A stretch of DNA of 64,000 bases, taken from assembly GCF_028768465.1 (NCBI RefSeq), contig NZ_CP118225.1, positions 2,461,001-2,525,000 on the forward strand, given 5' to 3'. Source of the DNA: Rhodopirellula sp. P2. Lineage in GTDB: Bacteria > Planctomycetota > Planctomycetia > Pirellulales > Pirellulaceae. Below the pieces are notes generated by a model. The model searched no databases. It saw only the letters and a program-made list of their open reading frames with translations, and was not told the origin of the DNA. The translations under genes were made by a program, and so were the position numbers. This document shows positions 29,813 through 44,800 of the stretch, in pieces. Numbering within the stretch: the stretch's first letter is position 1; each line of letters starts with the position of its first letter.

Positions 29813-32800
29813 TTACAACAGCTTTGCCATTGCGGCGTCGATCGCGGATTGCAGCGATTTGCTGCGATCATCGCTGTCCGAGGAGCCCTCTTCCGCCTCG
29901 GTGGTGGCGGAGGCCAGGCTGTCGAGAACGTCGTCGCCCAGGTTCACGGAACGTTGCCCGACGAGCTTGTCACTTTCGGACAACACTTCGATCAGTGGTT
30001 CACCGGCCGCCATCGAGGACAAGTCATTGGCCCCCACATCGGAGCTGGAAACCGCAGCGGCAACACCATTTCCGGTGGCTCCCAGGTTGGTCGATGCCGT
30101 GATGGATTCACCCAGCGGTTCGCTGTCGTTCCCACTTGCATCCCGGCGGTTGAGTTCATTGATGACCTGCAACGCATCGAGCGAGCTGATGCGAAGGTCA
30201 CCGCTGACGTCGTAGTAGCGTCCAGGTTGCGAAGCGTTGGGTCGGCCGTTGTCACCTTGCGTCACGACCAAGTCTTCATCGACCGTCGGCGTGTAGTCCG
30301 CTGGGAAGGACGAGAAGCGATTGAGGTGGTTGATGATCAACAGAGCATCCAAAGCCGAGACCTCACCGTCGTCGTTGACGTCGGTGTTGAGATCGGGGTT
30401 TTGCAGACGACTGATGACCACTTGCAGTGACACGGTGGCCAATCCACTGCGACGACCTTCCGAGTCAGCGATTGAGTAATCGAACGAGTCGCGACCGGTG
30501 TAGCCGGCGGCAGGAATGTACCGCAGCGTTCCGTCGCCGACGTTCTGGACTTCGCCCGCCAAAGGTTGGCGTTCGATTTGAATCGAGCTGAAGTCCAGTC
30601 CATCCGCATCGGTGAAGTTGTTGCTGATGTCGATCGTGATGGCTTCGTTGAGGAAGCCGGAGCGAACCGAATCGCGTCCCACAGGAGCCGCGTTCGGGCT
30701 GATCGTGACCGTTTCTTCCGTGCTGAAGGCTCCGTCATCGTCTGCGACGATGTAGCGGAACTCGTCGTTGCCGGGGAAGTTCGTGAACGGTGTGTAAGTG
30801 ATCGTTCCTTCGACGGGATCGATGGAAACACTACCGAACGCGGGCTGCTTGGTCACGGTCAACGAGCTTGGATCAATCACGCCATCGACATCGACATCGT
30901 TGTCCAAGACCCGAATCACTGTGCTGCCGGGGCTTTGCAACGTGGGGACATCAGGTTCCGTCACGGGACCGTCGTTGACACCCGTGACACTGACGCTGAC
31001 CAACACCGAGTTGCTGGTTCGGATCGGCGTTGCGTTGGCACCTGCTCGGTCAGCCACGGCGTAGCTGAACGAATCGTTCAGTGGTGCCGAACTTGGTTTG
31101 AGGGCTTGCAGTTCACGCGAAACGGTCGGGTCGTAAGTGATCGTTTGCGTGACCGGGTCGAAGGTCACCAGAGCACCCCGCAGTGAAAGTTGCGGCGAGC
31201 TCATCACGATTTGCAATTCATCCGGATTGGTGTCGTTCAGGTCGACATCAATGTCGTTGGCCAACAACTCAGCCGCACTGATCACACGGATCGTGTCTTC
31301 ATTGGTGGTGAAGTTGTCCGGCGCCGGTGTTGGGAAATCGTTGACAGGTTGAATGTTCACTCGCAGCGTGACCGGGGTTCCGGCCAAGCCTTCGCTGTCG
31401 CGGGCGACGACTTGCAAGTCGACCGCACCGTTGGCGTTGAGGGCTGGAGTGAAGGTCAGGATGCCTTCTGGTGAAATCGCAGGCTGTCCATTCTGAGTGA
31501 ACAGAGCCGAGTCGGCCGTGTTGACGGTCGAGACTTCGAATGCAACGGATTGGTTCGACTCGTCGATCGGGCCGGGCGAGATGTTCGTTGCCCACTGAGT
31601 GGTGTAGGGGCCGCGATCTTCTTGGACTCGAACGGTTGGCCCGGCAGTGAACGTCGGAGCATCGTTGACCGGGTCCACCGTGATGGTGAACGTTCGGATC
31701 GTGGAGGCATTGATGTCACCGTTGCCGGCATCGTTTGGTCCCTCGTCGAACAATTGCACCGTGAAGGTGGCGGAACCATTGAGGTCTTCCGCGGTCACGT
31801 ACGACAGGGTCGCGTTGCCAGCGGCGTCAATGGATACCGAAGGCGGTGTATCAAACAACTCGGGGTTGTTCGACGTTTGGATGATCTCGAATCGGAGTGG
31901 CTGACCATCTGTGCCGGTGCCAATTTCATCGTTCGCTCCGGGAGGTCCGGCTTGAACGTTGGTGGCCCAGTTTTCGATCACAACACTGCCGCGACCGCCA
32001 CCATCATTTTGGTCTTCGTTGCTGGTCACATCACCGGCACCACTGAATTGAGGTGCATCGTTGACGGCAAAGACTTCGAACGTGACCGTTCCCGAGGCGA
32101 TGCGAGGTTCGGCAATCGGTTGGCCGTTGTTGCCAACGGGGACGGTGACTCCGTCGTCGGTGACGGTGTAGATGAAGCTATCCGTTCCGACGAAGTTGGC
32201 TCGAGGCGTGTAGATGAATCGAGTGATGACACCGTTTTCTGTCACGCTTTGCAGCGTGCCGCCTTCTGCGGTGGTGACTGGAATCGGGGTGGTCAACGAC
32301 AGCGATTGGTTGCCGCCAGGGGTGGTGTTGGCCGCCTCGTTGGCGGGTCCAACAGCGAACACATCCAGCAATCCAGGCGAGGTGCCGTCGCCGTTGACCA
32401 ACACATCGAATGTGCCGTCTTCTGACAACGAGAAGTCCAGTGGGTTCGTGCCAGGGGTGCTGAATTCCGGTTTGATGAACGGACGGTCGTTGACCGGTTG
32501 TACATCGATGGTCAGCGTGACCGGCAAGGAGGAACGCAAGTCACCTCGCGTGCTATTTTCTTGTTGGTTCGAACCAGGCAGGATTTCGGTCAGCACGACT
32601 TCGAATTCGAACGTGCCGTAGACATTCTCTTGTGGTTGGAAGGTCAGCACGCCGTTTTCGCTGATCTGAGGTCCTTGGATGAAGAAGTCTTGCAACTCAT
32701 CGTCCAGGAAGGACAGCGTTTTCACGGTGAATCGAACGTCTTGGCCGTTGATGAAATCAACTTCGTCAAACGCACTCAATGGCGGACCAGCGGCGATGCC

Positions 32801-35800
32801 GACGGCGAAGTTGTTGATCCGTTGGGGACCTCCATCTTCTGCCACTTCGTACGACAAGTCATTGGCGACGAACTGAGGTCGGTCGTTGACCGGATTCAGG
32901 TTCAACTGAACGATCGATGTCGAACGACGACGGTCTTGGACCAGTGTTCCGGTGTCGGTGGAATAGGTTTCGCCGTCACCTGGGAAGTCATCACGAACTT
33001 CGAATTCGAACGAGTCAAACGGCGTGCTCGGGTCGATCGCGTTGTTGAAGTCGACGGGAGGCGTGTACTCCAAACCGATCAGCAGGTTGCCTTCGAACTT
33101 GGGTGTCAGCGTTCCACCCAAGACCGTGCGGTCGGGGAAGTCGAACAATTCCAGTTGTTGAGGGCCACCGGTTGGGAAGCCAACGCTGAGCGATTGATCT
33201 TCGTTGTCTGCACCAACGGTGTAGATGTCCAGCAGACCGATTCGCTGATACGAGCCGACTTGCACCAAGGCTTCGGGAATCGCACGGCTGAGGGGGATGA
33301 AGTAGTTGCCCGTCGTCACGGCGTTGGCTGGATCGCTGCTGCCGGTCGGTTGGGTGTTGTCTTCACGCAAGGTGTACTGAATCACAGCTTGGTCGTCGAA
33401 GCCGTCACCATCGGTGTCGGTGATTCCGGTGATCGAGTAAGCCTCGTCCGGATCGTTTGGCACCGCGTCGCCGGTCAGGCCGGGACGAATGCGTGGTGCA
33501 TCGTTGACCGGACGAACGTTGACGGTGAACGTGGTAGCCGGGATTTGAGAAGGAGCAATTCCGCTTTCAACGGGATACAACTCAAACGTGGCTTGGCCGA
33601 CTTTGTCAGGATTCGGTGCAACGGTCAGCGAAGCTTCTGTGTCACCGCCGACGTAGTTGACAACCGGGAGACTGGCCAGCACGCCATTGGGGTCAGCGAT
33701 CAAACGGACATCAAATCCGGTGACGATCTGCGAGAGCAATTCGTCCGACGCGGTCGAAGTAGCCGAGAAGATTTCGGTCAAGAAGTCTGGCACCGTGGTC
33801 ACTGACAGGTCGTCTCGTTCCAAAACATCGACCGTGCTCAGGTCGTTGTTGAAGACGGGAGCGTCGTTGACCGCATCGACGGTGATCGTGATCGTTCCTG
33901 CGTTCACCGAGCGACGGATCGCGTTGATGTCTTGTCGCGTCTGGGCAGGAGACGTGATGCGGGTGAAGGCATCGTCTTCCACCGTGTACAACAACAATTC
34001 ACGAGCAGCGAATGGCAGTTGACTGTTGTAGTTTTCAGCCGGAGTGAACGTTACACCGCTGAAGTAGCGACGTGCTTGGCCTGCGACTTGAACGCTGTCG
34101 ACGGTGAACGTGTACGTTCCGCCCGCGTCGCTGTCGATGGTCGCCGTCGTGGCCCCGGCGGGAACCGAGTTGATCTCGATGGCGTTTCCGCCTGGCGTCG
34201 AGAACGACACGATTCGAAGGCTCTGTTCGTTCTCGTTGAACGGAGCACCGAGTCGGTTGTCAAACATCCCGCTGGCGTCAGTCAGTTCGCCCATGCGGAT
34301 CGCAGAAACGAGTTGTAGCGAAACAAGCGATTGCCCCGCTGGAACGCCGAGTGCCGAAGCGTCGGCCAAGGCACCAATGCCCGCGGCACGCAGTTGTTCT
34401 TGCAAGGTCGTGGCAACAATGTCGGCAGAATCAGCGACGGTGAACGGCACGATGACATCGGCACCGGCGGTTGGTTGGCCGGACAGGTTGAACTCAACCA
34501 CGTGGACGGTTCCCACGTTGTCGGTGATCGTGAATCGTTCGCCGTCGATCAATCGGTCACCGGCGGGGACCAAGATGTTGGTGCCGCTGAAGGTGAGGCC
34601 GGTTGGGGACAACGATCGTGTGATCGCGTTGGATGTCAGCAACGTGACGCTGTTGCCATTGGCAGTCGCACCGATGTCCAGAGTTCGAAGGGCACCCGCC
34701 AGCGAGGTGGCAACATCGTCGATCGAGCCCGCGGGATCGTACTGGACGACCGCATCGTTGCCCGATGAGAGTGTTCCGGTGGTGTTGAGTTCAATGCGAC
34801 GCACCACACCATTTTCGTCGGTCAACGAGAAGGTTTGGCCGCTGACCAAATCACCGATGACCGGCAGGACGATGTCCGTTCCGTTGAACGTGATCGCGGT
34901 TCCTGTTGGATCCACGGAAACGATGTCGACGGTGTCGATCTGCCAGGAGGTCAGGGTGACCGATTGAGCGTTCACACTTTGGCTGACCAAAGCCGCTTCC
35001 AACGCAGCAGAGACTTCCGCACGTGTGTCGGTCATCGAGTATTGAACGAGGACCGCATTGGGGTCGATCAAAGTCGTGCCCGTTTGGAACTCAGCAACGA
35101 CCAACGTCCCATCGAGGAGTTCGACGATCAGGGCGTCGCCGGCTTGAATGCCGGTTCCTGCGGGAACGATCACGTCAGATCCGTCAGGAACCAAGCCGGC
35201 TCCGGCACGGTTGATGCTGATCGATGCCACGCTGTCCATTCGGACGCGGAATTCTTGCTGCGTGCCAGCGGTTTCGACGGCACCAAAGCCGGCCAGCAAC
35301 ATCGCATCAGCCAAAGCGGTGGCGGCTTCTTCGGCGGTGCTGGAATCGCTGATCGACACTGGGATCGCATCTGAGACCAGAACGGATCCGGTCTTGGTGA
35401 AAGCGAATCGGGTCGGTGTGCCGGCGTTGTCCGTGACGGTCACAATCTCACCGTCGGAGATCAAGCCGCCTTCCGGAACCGTGATTCGGCCCGCAGCGGA
35501 ATCGACCACCACAGCGTTCTGCCCGGGGACCAACGCGAGTTGACCAGAGGCGTCGAAGTTGACGGTCGCACCCGTGACGGTTCCGCCAAATCCAAGTGAA
35601 CGAAGCGTCAGTTCAAGGCGTGTTGCCAGGACATCCGCGGTTTCACCATCGGCGAACTGAACCACTCGATTGGAGCCGATGGAAGCGATGCCGGTGGTGT
35701 TGAATTCCACCACAACGCGGCGGCCGTTGCCGGCGGTGACAATCAGTGTCTCGCCGTCTCGCAGTTGATCTGCGTCGGCCATGGTGACTGCGGAAGTGGT

Positions 35801-38800
35801 GGCCACGATCGCCGAGGGAGTTGCATTCACGCCGTCGAGCAACATCACGTCGCTGATGGTCAGCGGTGTGTCTTCGACGGTGTTGGCGTAGCGATCGTAA
35901 GCGACGGGAGCATCGTTGACCGGTTCGACAAAAATCGTCGCCGACTGCGTGACCGAGATCCCTGCAGGATTGCGGTTGCCTCGATCCGTGTCGTCACTGA
36001 CATTGCCAACGGAGGTGTCTTCGTTGACGCCGTTGTCGGTGGCGGTGTAGGTGAATTCAATTTCCCCGTACACGTTGGGAGCCGGCAAGAACGTGATCTC
36101 GTTCGTGTTCGGATCCAACGTCAATGTGCCTTGCGTTGGGTCGACCAAGGCAACGGCAGTGACAACCACAGGGGCGTCGTTGCTGTTCGTGCCCGAGTTC
36201 TCATCGGCGGCCCCGGTTGGGCCAGCCATGTCGTTGCGGGTCAGGTAAGCCGTTGGGAAGACCAACACCGTGTCTTCGGTTGGCGTTGGGACGGCACCGG
36301 CGAAGAAGCCGGTGTAGTCCGTGTTCGCGTTGCCATTGGCATCGGTCAGGCCCACGTAATCGGCGGCCAAAACAGGAGCGTCGTTCTGAGGCGTGACTCG
36401 AATTCGAGCGATTGCGGGGGCCGAGATCGGTCCGATCGCATCGAACTGGTCACGGACACCGTTGCCGATTCCAAGCACGTCACGTTCCGCTTGGCTGAGC
36501 GAAGCGTTCAGGTTGGTTTCCAAATCGGAAGGCAATTCGGAGATGCCGTTGTCAATCAATGTGAAGGTGAACGCGTCGACGGACAGGCCTCCAGCAACAG
36601 TTCCGTTGTCGCTGTTGAAGTCAGCGGCCGGTGTGTAAGTGATCTCCGTGATCCACTCGTTCGTTGGATTGAACGTCGCGGTCAGTTTGCCACCTTCGGG
36701 CGTGCTGGCTTCTGCGAAACGGTTGTCTTTGTTGATCGTGGTCCCACCGGCCGTGATCGAATGCACGAAGACGGTTTGGTTGGGCTCGTCCTGCACATCG
36801 GTGCTGGATCCCAAGTTGAACTGGGCATCTGCGTCAGGGGTTGATCCTGCGATCAGTTCCGCAGCGGTGATCGTCAACGGTGCACCACCGTTTGTAGCGG
36901 TCGCTTCGACCATCACAAAGGATTGGTCCGTTGCACCGGGAGCATCGTTTTCAGGGACCACGTTGACGGTCACGGTTCCGCAAACTGGCGGGGCGCCAGC
37001 ATCCACTTCGCAGTCGATGTTGCCCAGGTTTTGCTGGGTCGACAAACGGTAGGTGAACGTGTCGATCCCGTAGAAATCAGGGGCGGGAACGTAGCGGAAA
37101 CTGCCGTTCAAATCGTCACCGGCATCGGTGTCGATTTCAAGCGTTCCGTTGGTGGGCTCATCCACGACGAAGTAACGCACAGGCAACAGTTGACCGGCGC
37201 GGTTGGCCGCACTGATCAGGCCCTGAGACGCGTCCACGTCGAGCGTTGCGTCTTCGAACGCGGTGTAGGAACGTGGTTCCGGTTCTGGCAATGGAATTGG
37301 CAGGACCGAGACGAGGTAATCTTCCACTTCGCCGCCGATCGCCACTCCATCGGGGCCAATGTTGCCAGCGTCGTTGACGCGGAAACGAGCCCAGGTGTCA
37401 AACGGCAAGCCGCCAACCGTCAATGGCGTGGTGACGTTCACGATGTTTGTGCCCGTGGTCACGGGGACGTTCGACAACACGTGTTCGTCGTCATCAAAGG
37501 TGCCGCTGCGGTCGAAGTCAATCCAGCCGTTCAGCAAACCACCGCCCACGACGTCGACTGCGATGTCCGTGCCGGCTTCATCGAAGGGGTTCAAGAAGCC
37601 GAGGACCTGATCCGCGTTCAGCGAGGTGAGGACTTGTCCGCCGGCTCCGGGTTCGCCGAAGACACGGAAGAAGTTCAGTCCATCATCGAAGCGAACGATC
37701 GAGACCCCGTCTTCATCGTCGATGGCACGGACTCGAATGCCCGACGCGTTGGTCGGATGAGTCAATGCATCCACGCCGCCACCGGTGAAGTCCAGTTGCG
37801 GACGGATGGCCGTCAGCAACGCGATTTCGATTTCTCGGAGCGTGTTGCCCGAGTTGAACAGAACCGGAATGTTGCCCGGCGATGGGTTGGTTGCGGCGTC
37901 GAGGAATTCAAACGTGAACGATTGCGAACCAATCACCAACGTGATCGTTTCACGAACGGTCGGCATCGCTGTGATTTCGATGTCGATGATGTCAGTCGCG
38001 GTCGTCAGTGACACCGACACGGCCGCACTGCTGGCCGAGATTGGAATCGTGACGTCGTCGCCGACGACATCGTTGGTGGCCGAGTTGGAAGGCGTGCCGT
38101 CCACTTCGGTGTCGATGCTGTTGCCCAAGCGAACGGAAGTGCCGTCACTGACGACCGCGTGACGAGCACCGTTGCCGGGGATCGAGCTGTTCAGTGGGCT
38201 TTCCAGCAATGTTGAGTAGCTGGCAGGAGCATCACCAAAGTCGAAGCGGACTTCGGGCATGATGATGGTGAATCGCGTCTCGTCATTGACTCGCGTTTCA
38301 CGGACAGGATTGCCTGCGAGGTCCGAGACGGCAGGGATGCTCAGCCCGGTGACGTCGACGACGCCATTGCGGGTGAATTGGGCGGAGACGGCATTGGCAC
38401 CGTCGATCAACAACGTGCCGCCGCCAGGAGCGAAGATTTCGAGGCCCAGGTTGGCGTTGAGAATCGTTCGCTGCAGCGTGGCGGCAACCGATGCTTCGCT
38501 GAATGTTGCCGAAGGCAGGAACTCGACCGGCACGGCACCGCCGCTGATGCCGCTTTGTACCAGTCCGCTGGATTCAAGGCTGATCGTGGTGACCGTGCGA
38601 ACTTCACCGGCAGGAACGATCGAAGAAGCTTCGTTCAGCTTGATCGAGTTTGCGGTGGTCACGGGAGCCAATTCGTCGGGGTACACCGCACCGATGACGG
38701 CAGCCGTCTTCGCTGCCAGGGTGGATGCGTCGTCGCCACCGCCAACCAAGATCAGACGATCAGGGCTGGTCAGAGAGGCATTGGTTGTGAATCGGAACGT

Positions 38801-41800
38801 GGTGGCAACACCGCCGACGTCCAAGGTGAACGTCGTGCCATCGACGTCGGTGCCGGTTCGTCCTGCGGGGACAGTCAGTGACAACGACTCCGTGACGCCC
38901 GGCATGCCCGAACGTGACAGTTGCGAGTTGGTGATGTCCAAGACATCCGCTGCCAATCCACCCAGCAGCACGCTGCCGTCGCCAGTGGCTTGGGCGGAAT
39001 CCAGTCCAAGTGAAACGCCACCAACCGCTGCGACAATCGCTTGTGCAATCTGATCAGGGGTGCTGGTGCGAGAGATCGCAACCTGTCGCATGGTGTCCGT
39101 TTCAACGAACGAATTGCTGTCGTCGAAGACGAATTCAACCGTGGTTCCATTGGCGGTGTACAGGAAGCTTTGACCGGACTCGACACCATTGGTGGTGCCG
39201 TTGAGTTCCATTCCGGCGACAGTGGACCCACCGCTTCCCAAGGTCACTGTGTGACCGGAAAGGGTTCCAAGCTGGATCGAATCGAATCCGATTGCGACGG
39301 GGGCCAAGTCCAAACGCTGAGCGTAGGTCTGACCGGAACCGGCGTGGACGGAGTTGATGGCGGCCAGGATCTGATCGCGGATATCGGCGATGTTGCCAAC
39401 GCCGGCCAAGTTGATCGCAACGTTGCCCGCTGCGGTCGACCCGGTGAGGTTGATCTCAAACGATTGACTGGTTCCGTCCGGAGCGGTGATCGTGAACACA
39501 TCGCGATCGCGGAATCCGCTGGTGACATCCAAGATTCGAAGCGTGGATGTCTGTGGAACCGTGACGGAAATGCCACTTTCAAATTCGAAGACGGTTGGTC
39601 GACCGGCCGAATCCAAAACGGTGACTTGATCACCATCGGAAATTTGATCGCCACTGACCGTGTCAAACGCAATTCGCGATTGGTTGTTCAGCGTGATTTC
39701 GTAGACCGCGTCTTGACGCCACAGACCCGCCAGAGGCGTCAAGCGAATCGTGCGACTGTTGGCGCTGTAGCCGAACGTGAAGTCGCGATCCGGTAACAGG
39801 CGACGGCCGTTTTCAGTCAGCAGGACGGAATCAACCGTGATGGTGTCAGGGTCGGGGCCGGTGCCCGAAGGATCGACCAGTTGAATTTCAAAGAACTCAA
39901 CGGTTTGCTCTGTGTTCGTCAGGCGAACGAATGAACTGCCGGGGTCGGTATCGCCCGAGGTAACGTTTTGAGCCGCTGCTTCGACGCCATCCGCGTCGAA
40001 GGGGTTGATCAGCAATGCGACCGGACGTCCATCATCGGCACGGTCCAAAGCACCGCGGTCGATGAAGACATTGGCACCAGCACCGCCGGAGCCACTGGAT
40101 TGTCCATCGACACGTGGTTGACCGTAGGCGTCAAACGCGGGGGCGATGATTGGCGAGGCGGAGATGCCAACTGGATTCTTGACCGTGTTGAAGAAGCTGT
40201 TGCGGTCGGGCAACGAAGCAAACGAACTGTCAATGATCGGGCTGTTCTCAACCGGGATGTACAGCGACCGCGATGGGGCTTGGAACAACGCTGTTCCGTC
40301 CGGGATGATGATCGACGAGCTGGCGATGGGCAGCGTCGAGTCGGTGCCGTTTTCGTGGAAGGCATTGCCGCCAACGACGGTGTTGCCGGAGGTTGCCGTG
40401 TCGACTTGGATGCCAACGTTGAATCCAGAGATGACATTGTTGAGCAGCGTTGGGTTGGCACGGCCATCGACCGTGATGCCGTCTCCGCTGCCGGTGTTGA
40501 CGACCGTGTTGTTGACGATCCGACCGAACAGGTTCGGGGCGGGGCTTTCGCCATCATCGAACGTCCCGCCACCGAACAAGATGCCGCCTGTGCCCGAGTT
40601 CGACACGACGTTGTTGATGATGACCGCGCCCGGAATCAATCCGGTTTGGTTCTCGTTGCGGAGCAAACGGGCAGAACCTGGAAGCGTGTCCTGCGTCGCG
40701 CCGGATGTGGTGTTGCCTTGACCGCGATCACCCAGCGTCGCCGAGATGCCGTAGTTGGCCGAATCGGAGATGAAGTTGCTGCTGATGATGATCTGGCCTT
40801 GGTCATCGGTTCGGTTCACATCGGTGATGCCGAACTGATAATCCACCATCAAAACGTCGCGATCAGGAACCCGTGCCGAGGATTCCGCGTTCGGACGAAT
40901 GGTCAGTTGGTATTCACCAAACTGCTGATCCGTTCCGCTGATTGGACCACGCCCGAAGTAAGCGCTGTTGCTGACAACGACGTCATAGAAACCATTCGTC
41001 GTTGCGGTGAAGTTCAGGAATGCCCCGCCAACCGTTTCACCAGGGGCCATGGTTGGGGTGAAGCCGGACAAGCCAAGGAGATTCGCGTTGAAATCAAAGT
41101 TGTCGCCCGCTTTCAGAACGGAGATCACCGGCAATTCGAGCGCGTCGCCAGCCTTCGTGAATCCAAGCGAATCCACATCGATGTCAACCGATTGACCCGC
41201 CGAAAGATAAATTCGAACCGAGTCCAGGTCGTTCAGCGGGTTGGATCCCAGGACGATCAAGTCGTCGACCACATTGAATGGCGAAACACCCAAGTTGACG
41301 GCATCGCCGATTTTTCCGACACCGACGAAGGTGTCGACATCGCCGTTGACAAAGCCGGAAACGGAAGACTGAGCAAGTTGGTCAAGGAAGTTGATGTATT
41401 CGACGGTGTCTTCGTCGTGATCGACGATCGCGATCCGGCGACTGGTTGCATTGCCAGCAGCGGTTTCTTCTGCGACCAAATCCATCTTGATGAATCGACC
41501 ACCGCTGGGGTTGACCGTGATGGCCTGGCCAAACAATTCGACTCGTGTCGAGTTGGAGGCACCCTGTTCAGCACTGTCGGACGTCGCCGCGGTGATCGCG
41601 AGAACATTCTGGACTTGGGGTGAGTTGATTGCGTTGCGAATCGCTCTGGCCACGTCGGCAGGATCTGTTCCGCTGGGGTCAAATGGAACACGAACGTTTC
41701 CGGTTTCGACACCGTTGCTGTCAAGAATGCTATCGAATTCAAAGGTCAGCTGACGGGTGCCATCATCCAACACAAACGTGTCGCTGGCGGTGACGGTCGA

Positions 41801-44800
41801 GTCCAAGCTGGTGCCGACATCGATCAACGTCGAACCAGCGGGAGCGATCAGAGTGACGGCTCCGTCGGCCAAACGATCGTTGGAATCGAAGGATCGACCG
41901 GAGCTGATTTCCTCGTTCAGCACCAGGTTGATTGGATCGTAGTCTTGCGGCACGCCATATTCGTCGGCGGTGCGGATTTCTAGCGAGTAAGGGCCAACCA
42001 GAGTCTCGTTTTGGCGTTCCGGCTGGACGGCTTGCGGGTGCGAGTCCGGCAAGACCGATGGGTCGAAGACATAATTGGTGTTGTTTTCCGGAGCATTGAT
42101 GACCATTTCACCACGTTCGGCCAAGCCGATGATGATGTCATCGATGTAGACACCCTCGACTTGGTTGTCACCCGCACCAGCGGTTGCGATTTGGCTGGTT
42201 GCATAGCTCGACGATGCCCCCACGCCGAACTCATCCCCGGGCATCGAAGTGCCAAAGAAGTCGGATTGCGAGAGTCCATAAGACCCAATGTCCAGAGCGG
42301 TGGCATTGTACAAGCGAAGCGTGTCGCCACCGTAGATTGGGTATTGGTCAGCCGACGCGATTTGATTGTATCCCGTCGCTGCCGATGCCAGGCGACCGAA
42401 GCCCTCTGCAAATGCATTCCGCATTTGCTCCGTGACTTCATTGCCCGTTTGAGTCAATGTCACCTGAATCGGTGTCGGTCGAGTGTTAGCGAAGAAATTG
42501 ACGTCTGGATTCACGATGGATTCGAACGAGACCACCAATGAATCGCTATTGGACAATTCAACGGACGCCGCATTGAGAAGATGAACTTCCCGGTTGTTGA
42601 TCACCACACCCTGCAACTCGGCGCTGATCGATTCGGCCACGCGTTCCGCCAAGACATCGGCGGTGTCATTGACATCGTAGAAGATTTCAAATGCGTTTGC
42701 CGGTGGCGTCGTGACAAACGTGTAGGTCTCCGGAAGCGACCCGCTCGGGTCGTCTTTGCGGAAGACGGAGAACGACTCGCCAGGAACAATTTCACTGCCC
42801 TTTGGAAGCGTGATTGGAACGGCGTAGGTGTTGATCTGCGACTCGGCAAGTGTCGTCACCGTCGTCGTGGAACTGATCGTCGCCCCGTTGATGTTGCCGG
42901 CCAAGCGGAAACCGTCGCCGTCTTGATCGAGGTAGGCCTGGAAGTTGTCATCGAACTCATTGAGTGCCAACACGATGTCGCTGCCGATTTCTTCGGCTGT
43001 GGTCGTGCTGTTGAAGTAGACACTGATGTCGCCAGCGTTGGGGACGCTCAGTCCTTCACGGACCAAGGTGATCGTCGTGGACTGGAAGTTTCGGAACAGC
43101 GTGATTCGTTCACCGTGGTGAACCAAGTCACCCGATGGAATGTCGAAGTCCCAAATGTCATCGGTGCTGGTGACGGGATTGAATGCGAAGGACGTGGTTC
43201 CGTTGCTCGAGACCACACTGTTGGCCGCGACTGAGAGGACGTTTCCATTGACAATGGCAGAGAAACGCGTTGGCAGGTCTCGGAGGACTCGGTCGGCCAG
43301 GGTGGACCCTGCCGTGCCAGCGTTGTCATCCGAGAACGGGATGATTTGATCTCCCGCCACATCCGGAAGGGCACTGTCTGAAAAGCGGACGACGTAGTCG
43401 AAACCATCGGTGTCCACGAAGGTGATGCTTTCGTTGTTGGCGATCGAAGCACCGTTTGGAATCGTGATCTCGATTCGGTCTTCGTTGGCCACCTCTTCCG
43501 AGATGACGATCCCCGTTGGCGCGGGGATGAAGTTCGCTGTCGTGTTGGGATTCAGGAGGACAACGTCACCGGATCCGTCTACATAGGCCTGCGTGTTGTT
43601 CGGCAATTGCTGCACAATCTTCTGCGCAATGGCACGCTTGCTGTCGAATGGAGCGACATAGATCTCGCCGGGGAAGAACGTGTCCGGTGGGATCGAATTG
43701 TCAACGTTGGTGTACGTGAGCGTCGTCACCACCCCGTCAGGGCCCACGACCTCAATCTGTTCACCAACCTCAAATGTCAATGCGGTCGGAATCAGCATCC
43801 GCTGAGCGGACTGTTCGACTTCAGTCGGATTGGACTGGCCAGCCGCAATGTTGGCGTCAACGAGAACATCGCTGGCGGCACGGAAGCTGACGCGACCGTT
43901 GCCTTCGAAGTACGGAGCAAGCGACGTGTCGACGGAGGCGACGACCGTCCGAGCAACGTCATCCGCGGTCATGCCGACGTTGAAGACAACTTCGTTGAGT
44001 GGCTTCGGTGTGGCAGACGGCGCGGTGACGAAGGTGATGTCGGTGGGGCCATTCGGACCGGTGATGGTCAGTTGATCGCCAATTTCGAGATCGGCTCCGG
44101 TTGGGAACACGACGTCGCGTCCCAAAATGGTTTGGAATAAAACGGTATTGAAGAGGTCGTCTTGGAACGAAATGACTTCGTTGTCGACCAGGTTTTTACC
44201 CGCTGTTCCGGAAACATTGATGGACCCGAAGTGCGTTCGCATGGATCCCGAGGTTGAAAAATCAAATCGGATTTGAACATTCTCGTTGCCGGCGAGTGGC
44301 GAAACATCGATTCGAGCCTGACGCCAGTCGTTCCCGTCGTCGAAGATTTCCTGGACAATGATGCCCGTTTCGTTGAAATAGTCGTACTCGTCGCTGAATG
44401 CCAGTTCGCGGTAGTTGTTGTTGGTGGCCAACAACTTCCATTCGCCATCGTCGCCCGCACCAAAGACGCGGAAGGAATCGTTTTGTCGTCGCGGAATCTC
44501 GGCGTCGTAGTCGTCGTTGGCTTCGACGTCGATGAAGTAGCTGAAGTACAACGTCGGTTTGTCAGCGGAATTGATTTCGCTCAGATCGAATGGACGGGAG
44601 ACAACCGAGCCTTGGCTGCCGCCGGGAGCGATTTGTCCCAGGGCGTCGTTGTCAGCTCGCGCAATGGTGTTGTCTGCCGCGTCGGAGGTGACCTCAAAAC
44701 CGTAGTACAGTGAACTTCCACCGAAGGTGCGGATTCGCGTTTGGTCTTCGTCAGGGTAGATGCCCTGCCCTTCGTCCAAGTTGCGGTCCGGGGTGGTGTG

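Noticed and set aside
28850-30430. Plus-strand ORF of 526 codons opposite proA and the giant gene
   Set aside because: Antisense frame produced by high-GC codon bias; no start signal, and the minus-strand genes have clear families.
39968-41623. Plus-strand ORF of 551 codons within the giant gene
   Set aside because: Arg/Val/Asp-rich composition typical of antisense frames in GC-rich genes; the coding strand is the giant protein.
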